Source: Pseudomonas triticicola
Lineage (GTDB): Bacteria; Pseudomonadota; Gammaproteobacteria; Pseudomonadales; Pseudomonadaceae
NCBI RefSeq assembly: GCF_019145375.1
Contig: NZ_JAHSTX010000001.1
Location: 4,365,501-4,429,500 of the forward strand
DNA length: 64,000 nucleotides
Direction: 5' to 3'
Below, in pieces: positions 36,518 to 45,772 of the stretch (position 1 is the first letter of the stretch; each line of letters begins with the position of its first letter). The position numbers were made by a program, and so were the translations under genes. The notes under the pieces were generated by a model. It saw only the letters and a list, made by a program, of their open reading frames with translations, ran no database searches and was not told the origin of the DNA.

Positions 36518-37960
36518 TTAGATGCCCAGGCAGAGGTATTTGATTTCCAGGTAATCTTCGATGCCGTACTTGGAGCCTTCACGGCCCAAGCCCGAGGCCT
36601 TGATGCCGCCGAACGGCGCGACTTCGTTGGAGATCAGCCCGGTGTTGACGCCGACCATGCCGTACTCCAGCGCTTCGGCGACACGGAACACACGACCCAA
36701 GTCACGTGCATAGAAGTATGAGGCCAGACCGAATTCGGTGTCGTTGGACATGGCGATCACTTCGGCTTCGTCTTTGAAGCGGAACAGCGGCGCCAGCGGA
36801 CCGAAGGTTTCTTCCTTGGCCACGGCCGCGTTTTTCGGCACGTTGGTGAGGATGGTCGGCTCGAAGAAGTTGCCTTCCATCGCCTTGCCGCCAGCCAGTA
36901 CGGTGGCGCCTTTGCTTACGGCATCAGCGATGTGTTCCTGAACCTTGGCCACGGCTTTTTCGTCGATCAGCGGGCCGGTGGTGGTGCCATCTTCCAGACC
37001 GTTGCCGATCTTCAGTTTGGCCACAGCCACTTTCAGCTTCTCGGCGAACGCATCGTAGACCGCGTCCTGAATGTACAGACGGTTGGCGCAGACGCAGGTC
37101 TGGCCGTTGTTGCGGTACTTGGAAATGATCGCGCCTTCGACGGCCTTATCCAGATCGGCGTCGTCGAACACGATGAACGGCGCGTTGCCGCCCAGTTCCA
37201 GCGAGACTTTCTTGATGTCCTTGGCGCATTCGGCCATCAACTGGCGACCGATTTCGGTCGAGCCGGTGAAGGACAGTTTTCGCACGATCGGGTTGCTGGT
37301 CAGCTCGCTGCCGATGTCACCGGCGCTGCCGGACACCACGCTGAACACACCCGCCGGAATGCCCGCGCGCTGTGCCAGTTCGGCCAGAGCGAAAGCGGAG
37401 AATGGGGTTTGCGAAGCAGGCTTGAGCACCATGGTGCAACCAGCGGCCAGTGCCGGGCCGGCCTTACGGGTGATCATTGCCGCCGGGAAGTTCCACGGGG
37501 TGATCGCGGCAGTGACGCCGATCGGTTGTTTGATGACGATCAGGCGCTTGTCCGGCTGGTGGCCTGGAATCACATCACCGTAGATGCGCTTGGCTTCTTC
37601 GGCGAACCACTCGATGAACGATGCGGCGTAAACGATTTCGCCCTTGGCTTCGGCCAGCGGCTTGCCTTGCTCGAGGGTCATCAGGCGCGCGAGGTCGTCC
37701 TGGTTCTCGATCATCAGTTCGAACCAGCGACGCAGCTTGCCGGCACGCTCTTTGGCGGTCAGTGCACGCCAGGCCGGCAGCGCTTTGTCAGCGGCTTCAA
37801 TGGCACGGCGGGTTTCAGCGGCGCCCATCTTTGGCACGGTGCCGAGGATTTCGCCGGTGGCCGGGTTGTTGACCTTGATCGTCTGACCGTTGTCGGCATC
37901 GACCCAAGCGCCATCGATGAAGGCTTGCTGGCGGAACAACTGGGTATCTTTAAGCTGCAT
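36518..37960 (-). CDS. gabD: GabD: NADP-dependent succinate-semialdehyde dehydrogenase
   Basis: A 480-residue aldehyde dehydrogenase that oxidises succinate semialdehyde to succinate. The catalytic Cys lies in NNGQTCVCANRLYIQ and the general-base Glu in SLELGGNAPFIVFDDADLD. The cofactor site includes PWNFPAAMITRK and FTGSTEIGRQLM. The start MQLKDTQLFRQ at 37960 has AAGGAAAG, and the 51-codon upstream extension is not coding-like. Upstream is a 432-base region with a palindrome that may bind the pathway's activator. Confidence 0.96.
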   Translation of the reverse strand: MQLKDTQLFRQQAFIDGAWVDADNGQTIKVNNPATGEILGTVPKMGAAETRRAIEAADKALPAWRALTAKERAGKLRRWFELMIENQDDLARLMTLEQGKPLAEAKGEIVYAASFIEWFAEEAKRIYGDVIPGHQPDKRLIVIKQPIGVTAAITPWNFPAAMITRKAGPALAAGCTMVLKPASQTPFSAFALAELAQRAGIPAGVFSVVSGSAGDIGSELTSNPIVRKLSFTGSTEIGRQLMAECAKDIKKVSLELGGNAPFIVFDDADLDKAVEGAIISKYRNNGQTCVCANRLYIQDAVYDAFAEKLKVAVAKLKIGNGLEDGTTTGPLIDEKAVAKVQEHIADAVSKGATVLAGGKAMEGNFFEPTILTNVPKNAAVAKEETFGPLAPLFRFKDEAEVIAMSNDTEFGLASYFYARDLGRVFRVAEALEYGMVGVNTGLISNEVAPFGGIKASGLGREGSKYGIEDYLEIKYLCLGI

Positions 37961-38392
37961 GTCGGCTTTCCTTAACAGCACCGCGGCCTGCGCGGAGCAA
38001 ATTATGATTGTAGAAAGGCGCCTCGCAAGGCTGCCGTCAGGGAAATCAGTGAGCGGATTGTGGCGCATCAACAGTGCACGACCGGGCGCACCTGCGCTGC
38101 AACATCCCGCCAAAGAGCGTTTGAAATCTCAAACGGATCGTAGGTTCAAAGGGGGTAAAGGACAATAGGTCGTTCGAAAAAAAGAACAAAAATGCCGCTT
38201 TTCAGATCAACGTACTGAAAACCCGTGCCGCAGGAAAAACCTTAGATCAACCCCGGCAAAGCGCCAAGCGAGGGTTTTGCAGGACGTTACCGCTTTAAGG
38301 AATGCAGCGATTTGCACCGACACGCACACTGACAAAACCCGCCAAACCCGGCATGGACGCCCCGAGCCGACCTAGGTATGATGTCGCCCGCT
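37961..38392. other. gabD upstream region, non-coding
   Basis: This gap to tRNA-Arg holds no credible gene. A TACAAT hexamer at about 38006-38012 on the minus strand could be the gabD -10. The palindrome at 38118-38135 is the only clear structure. Confidence 0.55.
38118..38135. promoter_or_regulatory. CGTTTGA-N4-TCAAACG palindrome upstream of gabD
   Basis: Perfect 7-base arms around AATC, about 158 bases upstream of the gabD start. The position and symmetry suit a dimeric activator, but no regulator gene is adjacent and the factor is unknown. Confidence 0.4.
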
Positions 38393-38469
38393 GCACCAGT
38401 AGCTCAGCTGGATAGAGTACTGCCCTCCGAAGGCAGGGGTCGTGGGTTCGAATCCCGCCTGGTGCACCA
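38393..38469 (+). tRNA. tRNA-Arg, anticodon CCG
   Basis: A 77-base cloverleaf. The acceptor GCACCAG pairs with CTGGTGC, discriminator A is followed by encoded CCA, the anticodon stem CTGCC/GGCAG holds loop CTCCGAA (anticodon CCG, reading CGG), and the T-loop is GTTCGAATC. A strong terminator follows. Confidence 0.97.
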
Positions 38470-38482
38470 TGAATCAAACGAG

Positions 38483-38516
38483 AAAGCCCCGGACTGTGAT
38501 GGTCCGGGGCTTTTTT
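38483..38516 (+). terminator. Rho-independent terminator of tRNA-Arg
   Basis: AGCCCCGGAC and GTCCGGGGCT arms (10 pairs, 38485-38494 and 38502-38511) with a 7-base loop and a T6 run. Confidence 0.93.
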
Positions 38517-38537
38517 GTGGGTAACGATATATGAGAC

Positions 38538-38852
38538 TTATTGAGGCTGATCCGTGGTGGGGGTATCAAATAGCCGCGTTATATCCCGCGCGCCATGTAG
38601 TACCCGCTCTATCAGCACATCACTTTTCAATATTGAGTAGAAAATGAGGTATCTGCCGTGAGTGATCATTTTCAGACCTTTGGCGCAATCCTCCCGGGCA
38701 ATTCCTTGATTTTGCAAACTGGTCAATTGAGCACATCGCATACGTAATTCGGCGACGAAAGAACGAGCACGTCCAGGATTGTCACGAGCGATATAGCGGG
38801 CAATCTGCAACAGATCATCTCGAGAGATTTCAGAAAATAATAATCGCTTCAT
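38538..38852 (-). CDS. ParE-type toxin of a toxin-antitoxin pair
   Basis: A 104-residue RelE/ParE-superfamily protein: KRLLFSEISRDDLLQIARYIA at the N-terminus, the middle LKMITHGRYLIFYSIL, and VLIERVLHGARDITRLF at the end, the usual ParE ending. ParE toxins poison DNA gyrase, whereas RelE members cleave mRNA. The sequence favours ParE. The start overlaps the antitoxin stop by 4 bases (ATGA), the normal arrangement. The region just after the tRNA is AT-rich and probably acquired. Confidence 0.88.
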   Translation of the reverse strand: MKRLLFSEISRDDLLQIARYIARDNPGRARSFVAELRMRCAQLTSLQNQGIAREDCAKGLKMITHGRYLIFYSILKSDVLIERVLHGARDITRLFDTPTTDQPQ

Positions 38853-39148
38853 CCATGATTTTGCTCAGCTTCGATGCCATCTATAAGCGCATCAAGCTCC
38901 GCAAATACCGTATCGGCTGCAACAGGCGGACGAAGATCATTTCGACTTGCAGCAATCGCTTCACGCAATTCAGCCGCTCGAAGACGATCTAATAGTTCTT
39001 GATATGTCGCATGGGCTAATAAATAGGCAGCCGGACGATTATGGTTGAGAACGGCGATGGGTTCTGTCCCAGCCTGGTCAATCACCGTACTGGGACTGCG
39101 TTTCAATTCGGTAATACTCACCGAGCGATTAGCAAGCAGCTGCTCCAT
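38849..39148 (-). CDS. Phd/YefM-family antitoxin
   Basis: A 99-residue protein. The N-terminal DNA-binding part is SVSITELKRSPSTVIDQAG followed by PIAVLNHNRPAAYLLAHATYQELLDRL, the Phd/YefM fold. The C-terminal acidic tail would wrap the toxin. The longer open frame was rejected: MEQLLANRSVS at 39148 is the usual beginning. It is transcribed ahead of the ParE-type toxin and is expected to repress the pair's promoter. Confidence 0.88.
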   Translation of the reverse strand: MEQLLANRSVSITELKRSPSTVIDQAGTEPIAVLNHNRPAAYLLAHATYQELLDRLRAAELREAIAASRNDLRPPVAADTVFAELDALIDGIEAEQNHG

Positions 39149-39302
39149 AACGACTCCAAAGGTACGTAAAAAAGTACCTAATAGTGCTCTTTTAAGAAGT
39201 CTTGGGTCAATCAGCAAATAGCCAACGGCTTGCAGGCGTCAGCTATTCGCGGTCAAGGGTCAAACGCATCCATCGCCAATGGAGGTAGGATTTCAAAGCA
39301 CA

Positions 39303-39569
39303 TCACTCCGTCGTCCAGTCAAACTCATCATATTCATCGTCGTCCCCCTCCTCCTCAGCCTCGTCAAATACCTCGTCTTCTTCAACGAGGTCTTCTTCCG
39401 GCTGATTCAGCAGAAATTCCTTACGTGTCTCGGTTACTGCACGCCGCATTTGTTCGCCCTTTTCCGGGCAGTTGAGTAGCTGGGCGATGCGGTCGATTTT
39501 TGCTGCCACGGTGTCCTCCAGCGCATTGGCAATGGCTCGATAGTGCGCGTTTTCGCGGGGCAATGCCAA
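39303..39569 (-). CDS. Small acidic protein of unknown function
   Basis: An 88-residue soluble protein, not recognised. Residues 1-55 are mixed and probably helical (HYRAIANALEDTVAAKIDRI, LLNCPEKGEQMRRAVTE). Residues 56-85 are almost wholly Asp and Glu (EEDEVFDEAEEEGDDDEYDE), as in DNA mimics or metal buffers. Its base composition is low in GC like the neighbouring toxin-antitoxin genes. It could be a cargo gene beside the tRNA. A spurious frame is possible, but the acidic tail is not what chance usually gives in this genome. Confidence 0.55.
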   Translation of the reverse strand: MALPRENAHYRAIANALEDTVAAKIDRIAQLLNCPEKGEQMRRAVTETRKEFLLNQPEEDLVEEDEVFDEAEEEGDDDEYDEFDWTTE

Positions 39570-39615
39570 ATGGCTGGGGAATCAGGGCAGTCAGCCGTCC
39601 GTGAGCGGCCGAACC

Positions 39616-40176
39616 TCAGCGGTGATAACGCCGCACCGCGCTGCTGTTACGCAGCACATGGCCTTTGATTTTTTCCATCACTTCGGCGCGGGTCAAGCCG
39701 GCAGGCAGGGCGTCCGGGGCAAGGTCGAGGGCGTAGATCTGGATGATGTAGTGGTGCGCGCTGTCGCCCACTGGCGGGCATGGGCCCATGTAATGGGTGT
39801 TGCCTTTGCTGTTGGTGCCGCCGACGCCTTCGAGCGCGGATTTGGCACCGACGCCGGCCGCGATCTGGTGGGTGGTGGGTTTGATGCCGTAGTGAATCCA
39901 GTGATCGACGCCCAAGCCTTTCTGGCCATCCGGGTCGTGCATGACGATGGCGTAACTCTGGGTACCGGCCGGGCCGGCGTTCCAGCTCAGCGCCGGCGAC
40001 TGGTTCTTGCCGCCGCAACCGGGTGCGTCACTTGCCGCTGCCGAGGTGAACAGACGGTTATCCGACACGCCGGGGATGCTCAGGGTGAAGCGCTCCTGGG
40101 CCTGTGCCGGGAACTGCACGCAAAGGGTCACGGCGATGGCCGCCAGCCATGGGTTGAGAGAGGTCAATCGGGTCAT
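39616..40176 (-). CDS. Periplasmic YbhB/YbcL-type phosphatidylethanolamine-binding-like protein
   Basis: A 186-residue exported protein. The signal peptide ends QFPAQA before QERFTLSIPGV. The PEBP/RKIP-like core contains PALSWNAGPAGTQSYAIVMHDPD, VDHWIHYGI, NTHYMGPCPPVGDSAHHY and IQIYALD, the ligand-pocket motifs. The function of bacterial members is not known. The start at 40176 was chosen since the frame further upstream overlaps the Rieske gene. Confidence 0.87.
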   Translation of the reverse strand: MTRLTSLNPWLAAIAVTLCVQFPAQAQERFTLSIPGVSDNRLFTSAAASDAPGCGGKNQSPALSWNAGPAGTQSYAIVMHDPDGQKGLGVDHWIHYGIKPTTHQIAAGVGAKSALEGVGGTNSKGNTHYMGPCPPVGDSAHHYIIQIYALDLAPDALPAGLTRAEVMEKIKGHVLRNSSAVRRYHR

Positions 40177-40315
40177 TCCGGGAGCACCTTGTGCAGTGAG
40201 GCCGTCGTCGGCCCGCAAACTATAGCTGTACCGTTCGTGCCTTGGCAGTAGCAAATGGCTGAACCTCGCGCGGCGCCGCCAACTCACAAGAGAAATGCCT
40301 GCGAGGAAGCCGAAA

Positions 40316-41839
40316 ATGTCCCTGCACCGTGTCGCCCGTTTCGCCGATGTCCCGCAAGACCGTGGCCTGCAAGTCGAAATCGGCGACTGCAAGATCGTCC
40401 TGCTGCGTGCCAACGGCGAGTTGCGGGCGTTTCAGGGCCTGTGTCCACATGCCGGCGCACCGTTGGCCGAGGGGGCGATGTGTCACGGCAGGTTGATCTG
40501 CCCCTGGCACAAGGCCGCGTACCGCGCCGAGGACGGTGGCCTGTGCGAGCCGCCATCGCTGGACAGTCTCAAGCGCTATCCACTGGAGTTGCGCGGCGAT
40601 GAAGTCTGGGTCGATGACCAGTCGTTGCCCGATCCGCACACCCCGCCCGCTGACGACCCAAGAACGTTCGTGGTGGTCGGCGCCGGGGCGGCGGGTACGG
40701 CTTGCGCGGCGGCGTTGCGGGAGAAGGGTTTTGGCGGGCGCATCGTGCTGGTCGACGGCGAACCGGATGCCGGCTACGACCGTACGGTGTTGAGCAAATT
40801 TGTTCTCGCTGGAGAGATGTCACCGAAAGAAGTGCCGCCGCTACGCGATGAGGCGTTCTATCAAGCGCAACGGATTGAGCGCGTGCAAGGCGAAGTAACT
40901 TCACTCGACGCCCCAGGCAAAACGCTGCATCTGAACAACGGCGGCATCCTGCGCTACGACGCCGCTGTACTCGCCACCGGTGGCGCGCCCAATCCGTTGA
41001 AGCTGCCTGGTGCCGAGTTGGCCAACGTCTTCGTCCTGCGTTCGAAAGCACAGGCTGAACAGATCATCAACGCCGCTCAACCGGGCCAGCGCGCGGTGAT
41101 CATCGGCGACAGTTTTATTGCTCTCGAATGCGCCTCAGCCCTGCGCGAGTTCGGCCTCGACGTCACCGTGCTGGCACGCCATGCAATCCCGTTTGCCAAG
41201 CAATTCGGCGAGGCCGTGGGCAAGGCGATTCGCGCCCTGCACGAAGAGCACGGGGTGAAGTTCATCAGCGAACACGAGGCTACGGAGATCTTTGGCGAGG
41301 ACAAGGTCGAGGGCGTGCTGCTCGACAACGGTCTGCGCTTGGCAGCGGATCTGGTTCTCGCCGGCGTCGGCGTTCACCCGGCCACTGAACCTTTCGAATC
41401 ATTGCCCAAGGAAGAAGACCAATCCTTGCGTGTCGATGACGGCATGCGCGTCAGCGGTGGCCTGTGGGCCATCGGCGATATCGCCACGTTTCCGTTGAAC
41501 GGCCAGCCAACCCGCATTGAGCATTGGCGCCTGGCCCAGCAACACGCGCGCATCGCTGCGGCCAACATGCTCGGTGGCGAGGAACATTATCTGGATGTGC
41601 CGTTTTTCTGGACCTACCACTTTGGCAAGAACTACGACTATCTCGGTCACGCGCAGGAATGGGACGAGGTCGAGTTCAGCGGTGAGCCGGAACAGCCGCC
41701 GTTCATTGGCCTGTTTGCAAAAGACGGCATCGTCGTCGCGGCGGTGGCCTGCGACAAGCAACGCGCAATGGCGCTGCTGGCTGAGCGAATGAAGCAACCT
41801 CTGCAAATGAAAGAGGCCTGGACGCTGATCCAGGCCTGA
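40316..41839 (+). CDS. Rieske [2Fe-2S]-FAD/NAD(P) oxidoreductase fusion (AIFM3-like)
   Basis: A 507-residue protein. The N-terminal Rieske domain (about 1-100) has cluster ligands in LCPHAGAPLAEG and ICPWHKA. Residues 115-400 form an FAD-dependent pyridine-nucleotide reductase with VVVGAGAAGTACAAALRE, VLATGGAPNPLKLP and AIGDIATFP. A C-terminal ferredoxin-reductase-type domain ends the protein. This matches the ferredoxin reductase/AIFM3 architecture, a self-sufficient electron carrier. The start at 40316 has GCGAGGAAG, and an upstream ATG at 40295 lacks a site. The partner oxygenase is unknown. It is convergent with pgaD. Confidence 0.88.
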   Translation: MSLHRVARFADVPQDRGLQVEIGDCKIVLLRANGELRAFQGLCPHAGAPLAEGAMCHGRLICPWHKAAYRAEDGGLCEPPSLDSLKRYPLELRGDEVWVDDQSLPDPHTPPADDPRTFVVVGAGAAGTACAAALREKGFGGRIVLVDGEPDAGYDRTVLSKFVLAGEMSPKEVPPLRDEAFYQAQRIERVQGEVTSLDAPGKTLHLNNGGILRYDAAVLATGGAPNPLKLPGAELANVFVLRSKAQAEQIINAAQPGQRAVIIGDSFIALECASALREFGLDVTVLARHAIPFAKQFGEAVGKAIRALHEEHGVKFISEHEATEIFGEDKVEGVLLDNGLRLAADLVLAGVGVHPATEPFESLPKEEDQSLRVDDGMRVSGGLWAIGDIATFPLNGQPTRIEHWRLAQQHARIAAANMLGGEEHYLDVPFFWTYHFGKNYDYLGHAQEWDEVEFSGEPEQPPFIGLFAKDGIVVAAVACDKQRAMALLAERMKQPLQMKEAWTLIQA

Positions 41840-41842
41840 CAA

Positions 41843-41868
41843 CGACCTTCGGCAGCTCCTACACAGGC
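41843..41868. repeat. Partial palindromic repeat
   Basis: CCTTCGGCAGCTCCTACACAG is one arm of the AAGATCGCAGCC repeat family, without its partner. Confidence 0.5.
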
Positions 41869-41878
41869 CGTGTGGAGT

Positions 41879-42409
41879 TCAGGTCAGGCGTTTCACCGGC
41901 TCGCGACTGTCGTCTTCTTCGGCATGCAGAAAGATCACCCGTGGATGCTCCAAAGGTGCCAGCGGCGCCGGTAGTGCTTGCTGCTGAAGCGGCCACAAAT
42001 GCGTTTCGACATGGCTGATGTCGCCGTCCTGATCGTTGTGAATGGTCATCACCCCCGGCGTGCGCAGTTTCTGGAAACGCTCATCGCACAGTTTGAAACT
42101 CTTGCTCAGACCTTCATCACCAATTACCGGCGACGGCAAACGGCGCTGGGCGAAGCTGCGGCTTTTGCGTTGCTGGTAACGCGCCCAGCCGATCAGGATC
42201 ACCGCGTTGACCAGCGCCACCCACATATAAACCTGCAGAGTCCCCAAGGCATCGAACGCCGAATGATCGATGCGCGGGCCGCCGCTGGTTTCAATCAATG
42301 GCCATAACCCGCGTACCAGCAGGAACAGCAGGCCGACCCAGGCCAGGACGGTGAGGATCACGTCGATCACCACCAGAAAGGGCCGTTGGCGAGTCCGGAT
42401 AATTTTCAT
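41879..42409 (-). CDS. pgaD: PgaD: accessory subunit of poly-N-acetylglucosamine synthase
   Basis: A 176-residue inner-membrane protein with two helices near residues 12-35 and 62-80 ([21 protein letters not shown] in part). With PgaC it makes PNAG in response to c-di-GMP. The cytoplasmic tail from about 85 to 176 is longer than in the E. coli protein as recalled. Its start overlaps the pgaC stop by 4 bases, and it is the last gene of pgaABCD. Confidence 0.88.
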   Translation of the reverse strand: MKIIRTRQRPFLVVIDVILTVLAWVGLLFLLVRGLWPLIETSGGPRIDHSAFDALGTLQVYMWVALVNAVILIGWARYQQRKSRSFAQRRLPSPVIGDEGLSKSFKLCDERFQKLRTPGVMTIHNDQDGDISHVETHLWPLQQQALPAPLAPLEHPRVIFLHAEEDDSREPVKRLT

Positions 42410-43761
42410 TTGATGACTTCCTCCTGGTCGTCGCCCAGCGGTTTGATACCCCGATCAGGACTGACCCAGCGCGCGCGTTTTTTGTGTTGGCTGAACAACA
42501 CCTTGGGGAAGCTGACCAGGGTGGTCAGCAGACTGACGAGCCAGAACACCAGCGGATACCAGACCACCCAGAACATGGTCTTGCCCAGACCCGGCTCATA
42601 GCGCCGGTCAATGACGATGCTGACAGCGAACTGCACCAGGCAGACGAACGCCAGCAACAGACCGGTGAAGGCCGGCGGCATCAGGTGATCGACGGCGATC
42701 GCGTCGGGCATCACCATGAACTTGCCCATGCCCCAGAAAATCACCGACAGCAGGAAAGTGAACGCCCAACCGGTGGACAGGCAGTATTCGAACAGCAGCG
42801 GCCACAGGTAGCGATGGCGGTACTGCCAGATGCCGCGAATGTTCTTGAACAGCACTTCGGCGCCACCCTGAGCCCAGCGCAGACGCTGCTTCCACAGGCC
42901 ACCGAGGGTTTCCGGCATGAGGATCCAGCACAGCGCACGCGGTTCGTAGAAGATGCTCCAGTGATCCAGTTGCAGCTTCCAGCTGATGTCGATGTCTTCG
43001 GTGATCATGTCCGGGCTCCAGTAGCCGACCCGGTTCAGCGCAGTACGACGGAACGCGACGATCACGCCGGAGACGGTGAAGATACGCCCGAACACCCGTT
43101 GCGTACGTTTGATCAGGCCGATGATCGAGGAGAACTCGCCGACCTGCACCCGCCCGATCAAGGTCGAACGCGTGCGGATCCGCGGGTTACCGGTCACTGC
43201 GCCAAGACGTGCGTTATCCAGCATCGGCGCGACCAGATAAGCCGCAGTGTTCGGGGCCAGTAAGGCGTCGCCATCGATGCACACCAGATACTCGCTGCGC
43301 GCAGCAATCGCGCCCATGCGCAGGGCTACAGCCTTGCCCTGGTTTTCCGCCAGATGCAGAACCCGCAGTCGCGGATCTTCCTTGGCCAGCGCATCGAGCA
43401 CAGCGGCAGTGTTGTCCTTGGAGCCGTCGTTGATCGCGATGACTTCGATGTTCGGGTAGTGCTGGGCCAGCGCCGCGTGGATAGTATCGGCAGCGTTATC
43501 GCCTTCGTTGTAGCAAGGAATCAGGATCGAAATCAGCGGCTCGCCTTCCAGCGGCGGCGGCAGCGTGTCGTCCTGCCATGGCCAGTGGCGCTCCCAGTGC
43601 AGCCAGAAATACAGGCCGCCGGCGATCCACAACCCGGACATGAACAGCGGGTAGAAGAACACGAACGACATCAGGAACTGGCCGGTCACCAGGAAGATCA
43701 GTCCCAGCGGAACGCCAAGGACAATCGCCAGAACAAGCAGGGCTAACAGTCTATCCAGCAT
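42406..43761 (-). CDS. pgaC: PgaC: poly-beta-1,6-N-acetylglucosamine synthase
   Basis: A 451-residue membrane glycosyltransferase family 2 enzyme. It has two N-terminal helices, then a catalytic domain with [33 protein letters not shown] (nucleotide binding), [10 protein letters not shown] (the DxD-type metal site), [11 protein letters not shown] and the [12 protein letters not shown] motif equivalent to QxxRW. Further helices form the export pore. It polymerises UDP-GlcNAc into PNAG. Start 1 base before the pgaB stop region. Confidence 0.95.
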   Translation of the reverse strand: MLDRLLALLVLAIVLGVPLGLIFLVTGQFLMSFVFFYPLFMSGLWIAGGLYFWLHWERHWPWQDDTLPPPLEGEPLISILIPCYNEGDNAADTIHAALAQHYPNIEVIAINDGSKDNTAAVLDALAKEDPRLRVLHLAENQGKAVALRMGAIAARSEYLVCIDGDALLAPNTAAYLVAPMLDNARLGAVTGNPRIRTRSTLIGRVQVGEFSSIIGLIKRTQRVFGRIFTVSGVIVAFRRTALNRVGYWSPDMITEDIDISWKLQLDHWSIFYEPRALCWILMPETLGGLWKQRLRWAQGGAEVLFKNIRGIWQYRHRYLWPLLFEYCLSTGWAFTFLLSVIFWGMGKFMVMPDAIAVDHLMPPAFTGLLLAFVCLVQFAVSIVIDRRYEPGLGKTMFWVVWYPLVFWLVSLLTTLVSFPKVLFSQHKKRARWVSPDRGIKPLGDDQEEVIK

Positions 43762-43762
43762 G

Positions 43763-45760
43763 TTATGGATTCCATTTGTTGGAGAGTGCAGGCCTTACGG
43801 TTTTCAGGTCTGGCAGGTTGTCGAGGAAGTTGTCCGGGTAGTAACCGAAACTGGTCGCGCCCTGGCGCTTGAGCCGGCCCATCCAGTCCGCCAGATGCAC
43901 GGCGTCGATATCGGCCTGATCCTTCTGGTTCCAGTCACGCGCCTGCAATTCGAACACGGTGCGGTTGAGCGCGCCGGGGCGTTTCTTCACCGTGGCGACC
44001 AGTTCTTCCAGCCACGGGCCGGACTCGGCCAGCGTCTGTTTTTCCATCAATGGCATGGCCATCGGCGCCGTCCAGTCGTAGGTGGCGAGGAAGTCATCGA
44101 GGTTCTGCGCGAACCACGCTTCGCTTTCAGGATTGAGCATCGGCTCGGCGAAGATGTTGCGTGCGGTCAGCACTTGCGGGCCGCGAATCGCACGGACCTT
44201 CGCGGTCAGTTCGTTGGTGAAGTCGATCAGGTAGCGGCTCTTGAAACGCGTCCAGCGTTGCATCGCTGCCGGATCGTCGCGCAGCGCGGCAATCGAACCC
44301 GGCAGACCTTGAGCGGCGTACGCCTTCAAGGCATCCGGGCTGGCGTCTTCGAAATCCGAAAGCACCGCATCGTCGTGGTAGAGAATGCCGTCGACCGAGG
44401 TCAGCCGCGCCACGTCTTCATAGATTTCACCGATGATCTTGCGCACTTCGGGATTGAACGGTGACAGGCGTTTGTACTGCTTCGGATCGACCGAGGTGAT
44501 GGCGGTTTTCGGGTCCCAGCGGGTTACACGCGGCAGCTTCGAATCCAGTTCGAAACTCAGCACCGGCATCCATGCAAAGACTTTCACATGGGCACGGGTG
44601 CGCAACTGCCAGGCGACGCGGTCGAACAGGTCGGCGCGCATCGGCAGGTGGCGGTTGGGGAAGTACAGCGAATGCACCAGACCATCGCCCTTGGGATCGG
44701 CGAAGGCTTGCAGGAACACCGTGCTGGCGCCCAGGTCAGCCATGCGCTGCACCAGTTTGCCCAGGTTGATGTCCTGCTGGGCCGGGTCCGGGTCGTAGAC
44801 GTTGTCGAGATCGACATGCACCACGCGCATCGGCGCTTCGGCCTGCACCGAGACGATGCTGTTGGCGAAATGCTCGCCATCAGGATCGGACGCGACGAGA
44901 AAGCGCGGCCCGCTCATCAGGTTATCGAGGGTGTCGAGGCCGTCGTCCAGGGTCAGGGCCATTTCATAGCCCTCCTCGCCTACCACAGTCAGCGAGGTAC
45001 CGTCGGCGGTGCCGTACGGCCAGACCCAGACCCGTGGTTTGTAACCGGTGGCCTTGCGGATCTTCTCGGAAATGTTCTTCACGTCGGTACGAATGCGCGC
45101 CTGGAAATCGGCTTCGGATTCATAGCGCTTGGTCACCGGGTCATAACGCCGGGTCGCGGCGGCCGGTTGCAGGTTGCCCTGCGGGTTGGCAAGGATGCCT
45201 TTGTGGTTGGCATCGGTGTGAGCGGCGATCTCTACCAGACCGGACTTGGAAATTTCGCGGATCTGCTGCCAGGTCAGGAAGTTGTCACGGTTACGCGGCG
45301 TGCCGGCGAAATCCACCGGTTGATTGAGCGGCGTGTCGATCCAGGTGCCCACCGGCGCCAGCAAGGCTGGCCAGTTGTAAGCGCGCAGCACCGGCAGCAC
45401 GCGGGTATAGAAGCTGGCATAACCGTCGTCGAAACTGAGCAGCACCGCTCTCGCCGGCAGCTCCGGGCCGCCCTTGCGTGCGTCCATGATCTGGTCGACG
45501 GTCACTGGTTTGTAGCCATTCTCACGCAGCCAGGCGAGCTGCTCGATCATGCGCTCGGTGCGCACCGCCACCACGGCCTGATCGGGATCACGGTCTTCGA
45601 CGTCGTGATAGGCAATGCCGAGCACATGGTTTTTTGGCCACGGTTGTTCACTGGCCGCGACCGGGCGCTCGGAGGGCGGCGCGAAGGCCGGGGCTTGCTG
45701 GGCGCAGGCGCTGATCAGCAGCGCTCCCAGCAGAAGGATGAAACGCGAGATAAAAGGCAT
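43763..45760 (-). CDS. pgaB: PgaB: PNAG de-N-acetylase lipoprotein
   Basis: A 665-residue lipoprotein with lipobox LISAC. The N-terminal deacetylase domain (about 45-300) has [30 protein letters not shown] and [12 protein letters not shown], with Asp and His metal ligands. The C-terminal GH153 hydrolase-like domain has [19 protein letters not shown]. It partly deacetylates and cuts PNAG for export through PgaA. A TTG start two codons earlier is possible, but the ATG at 45760 has AGAAGAG at proper spacing. Confidence 0.94.
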   Translation of the reverse strand: MPFISRFILLLGALLISACAQQAPAFAPPSERPVAASEQPWPKNHVLGIAYHDVEDRDPDQAVVAVRTERMIEQLAWLRENGYKPVTVDQIMDARKGGPELPARAVLLSFDDGYASFYTRVLPVLRAYNWPALLAPVGTWIDTPLNQPVDFAGTPRNRDNFLTWQQIREISKSGLVEIAAHTDANHKGILANPQGNLQPAAATRRYDPVTKRYESEADFQARIRTDVKNISEKIRKATGYKPRVWVWPYGTADGTSLTVVGEEGYEMALTLDDGLDTLDNLMSGPRFLVASDPDGEHFANSIVSVQAEAPMRVVHVDLDNVYDPDPAQQDINLGKLVQRMADLGASTVFLQAFADPKGDGLVHSLYFPNRHLPMRADLFDRVAWQLRTRAHVKVFAWMPVLSFELDSKLPRVTRWDPKTAITSVDPKQYKRLSPFNPEVRKIIGEIYEDVARLTSVDGILYHDDAVLSDFEDASPDALKAYAAQGLPGSIAALRDDPAAMQRWTRFKSRYLIDFTNELTAKVRAIRGPQVLTARNIFAEPMLNPESEAWFAQNLDDFLATYDWTAPMAMPLMEKQTLAESGPWLEELVATVKKRPGALNRTVFELQARDWNQKDQADIDAVHLADWMGRLKRQGATSFGYYPDNFLDNLPDLKTVRPALSNKWNP

Positions 45761-45772
45761 CTTCAAACTCTT

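Noticed and set aside
38295..38477. 60-codon minus-strand frame with [19 protein letters not shown]
   Set aside because: It is the antisense translation of tRNA-Arg, a well-known spurious protein.
38470..40200. Possible integrated element with att repeats at tRNA-Arg
   Set aside because: No integrase gene and no second copy of the tRNA 3-prime end was found in the following DNA.
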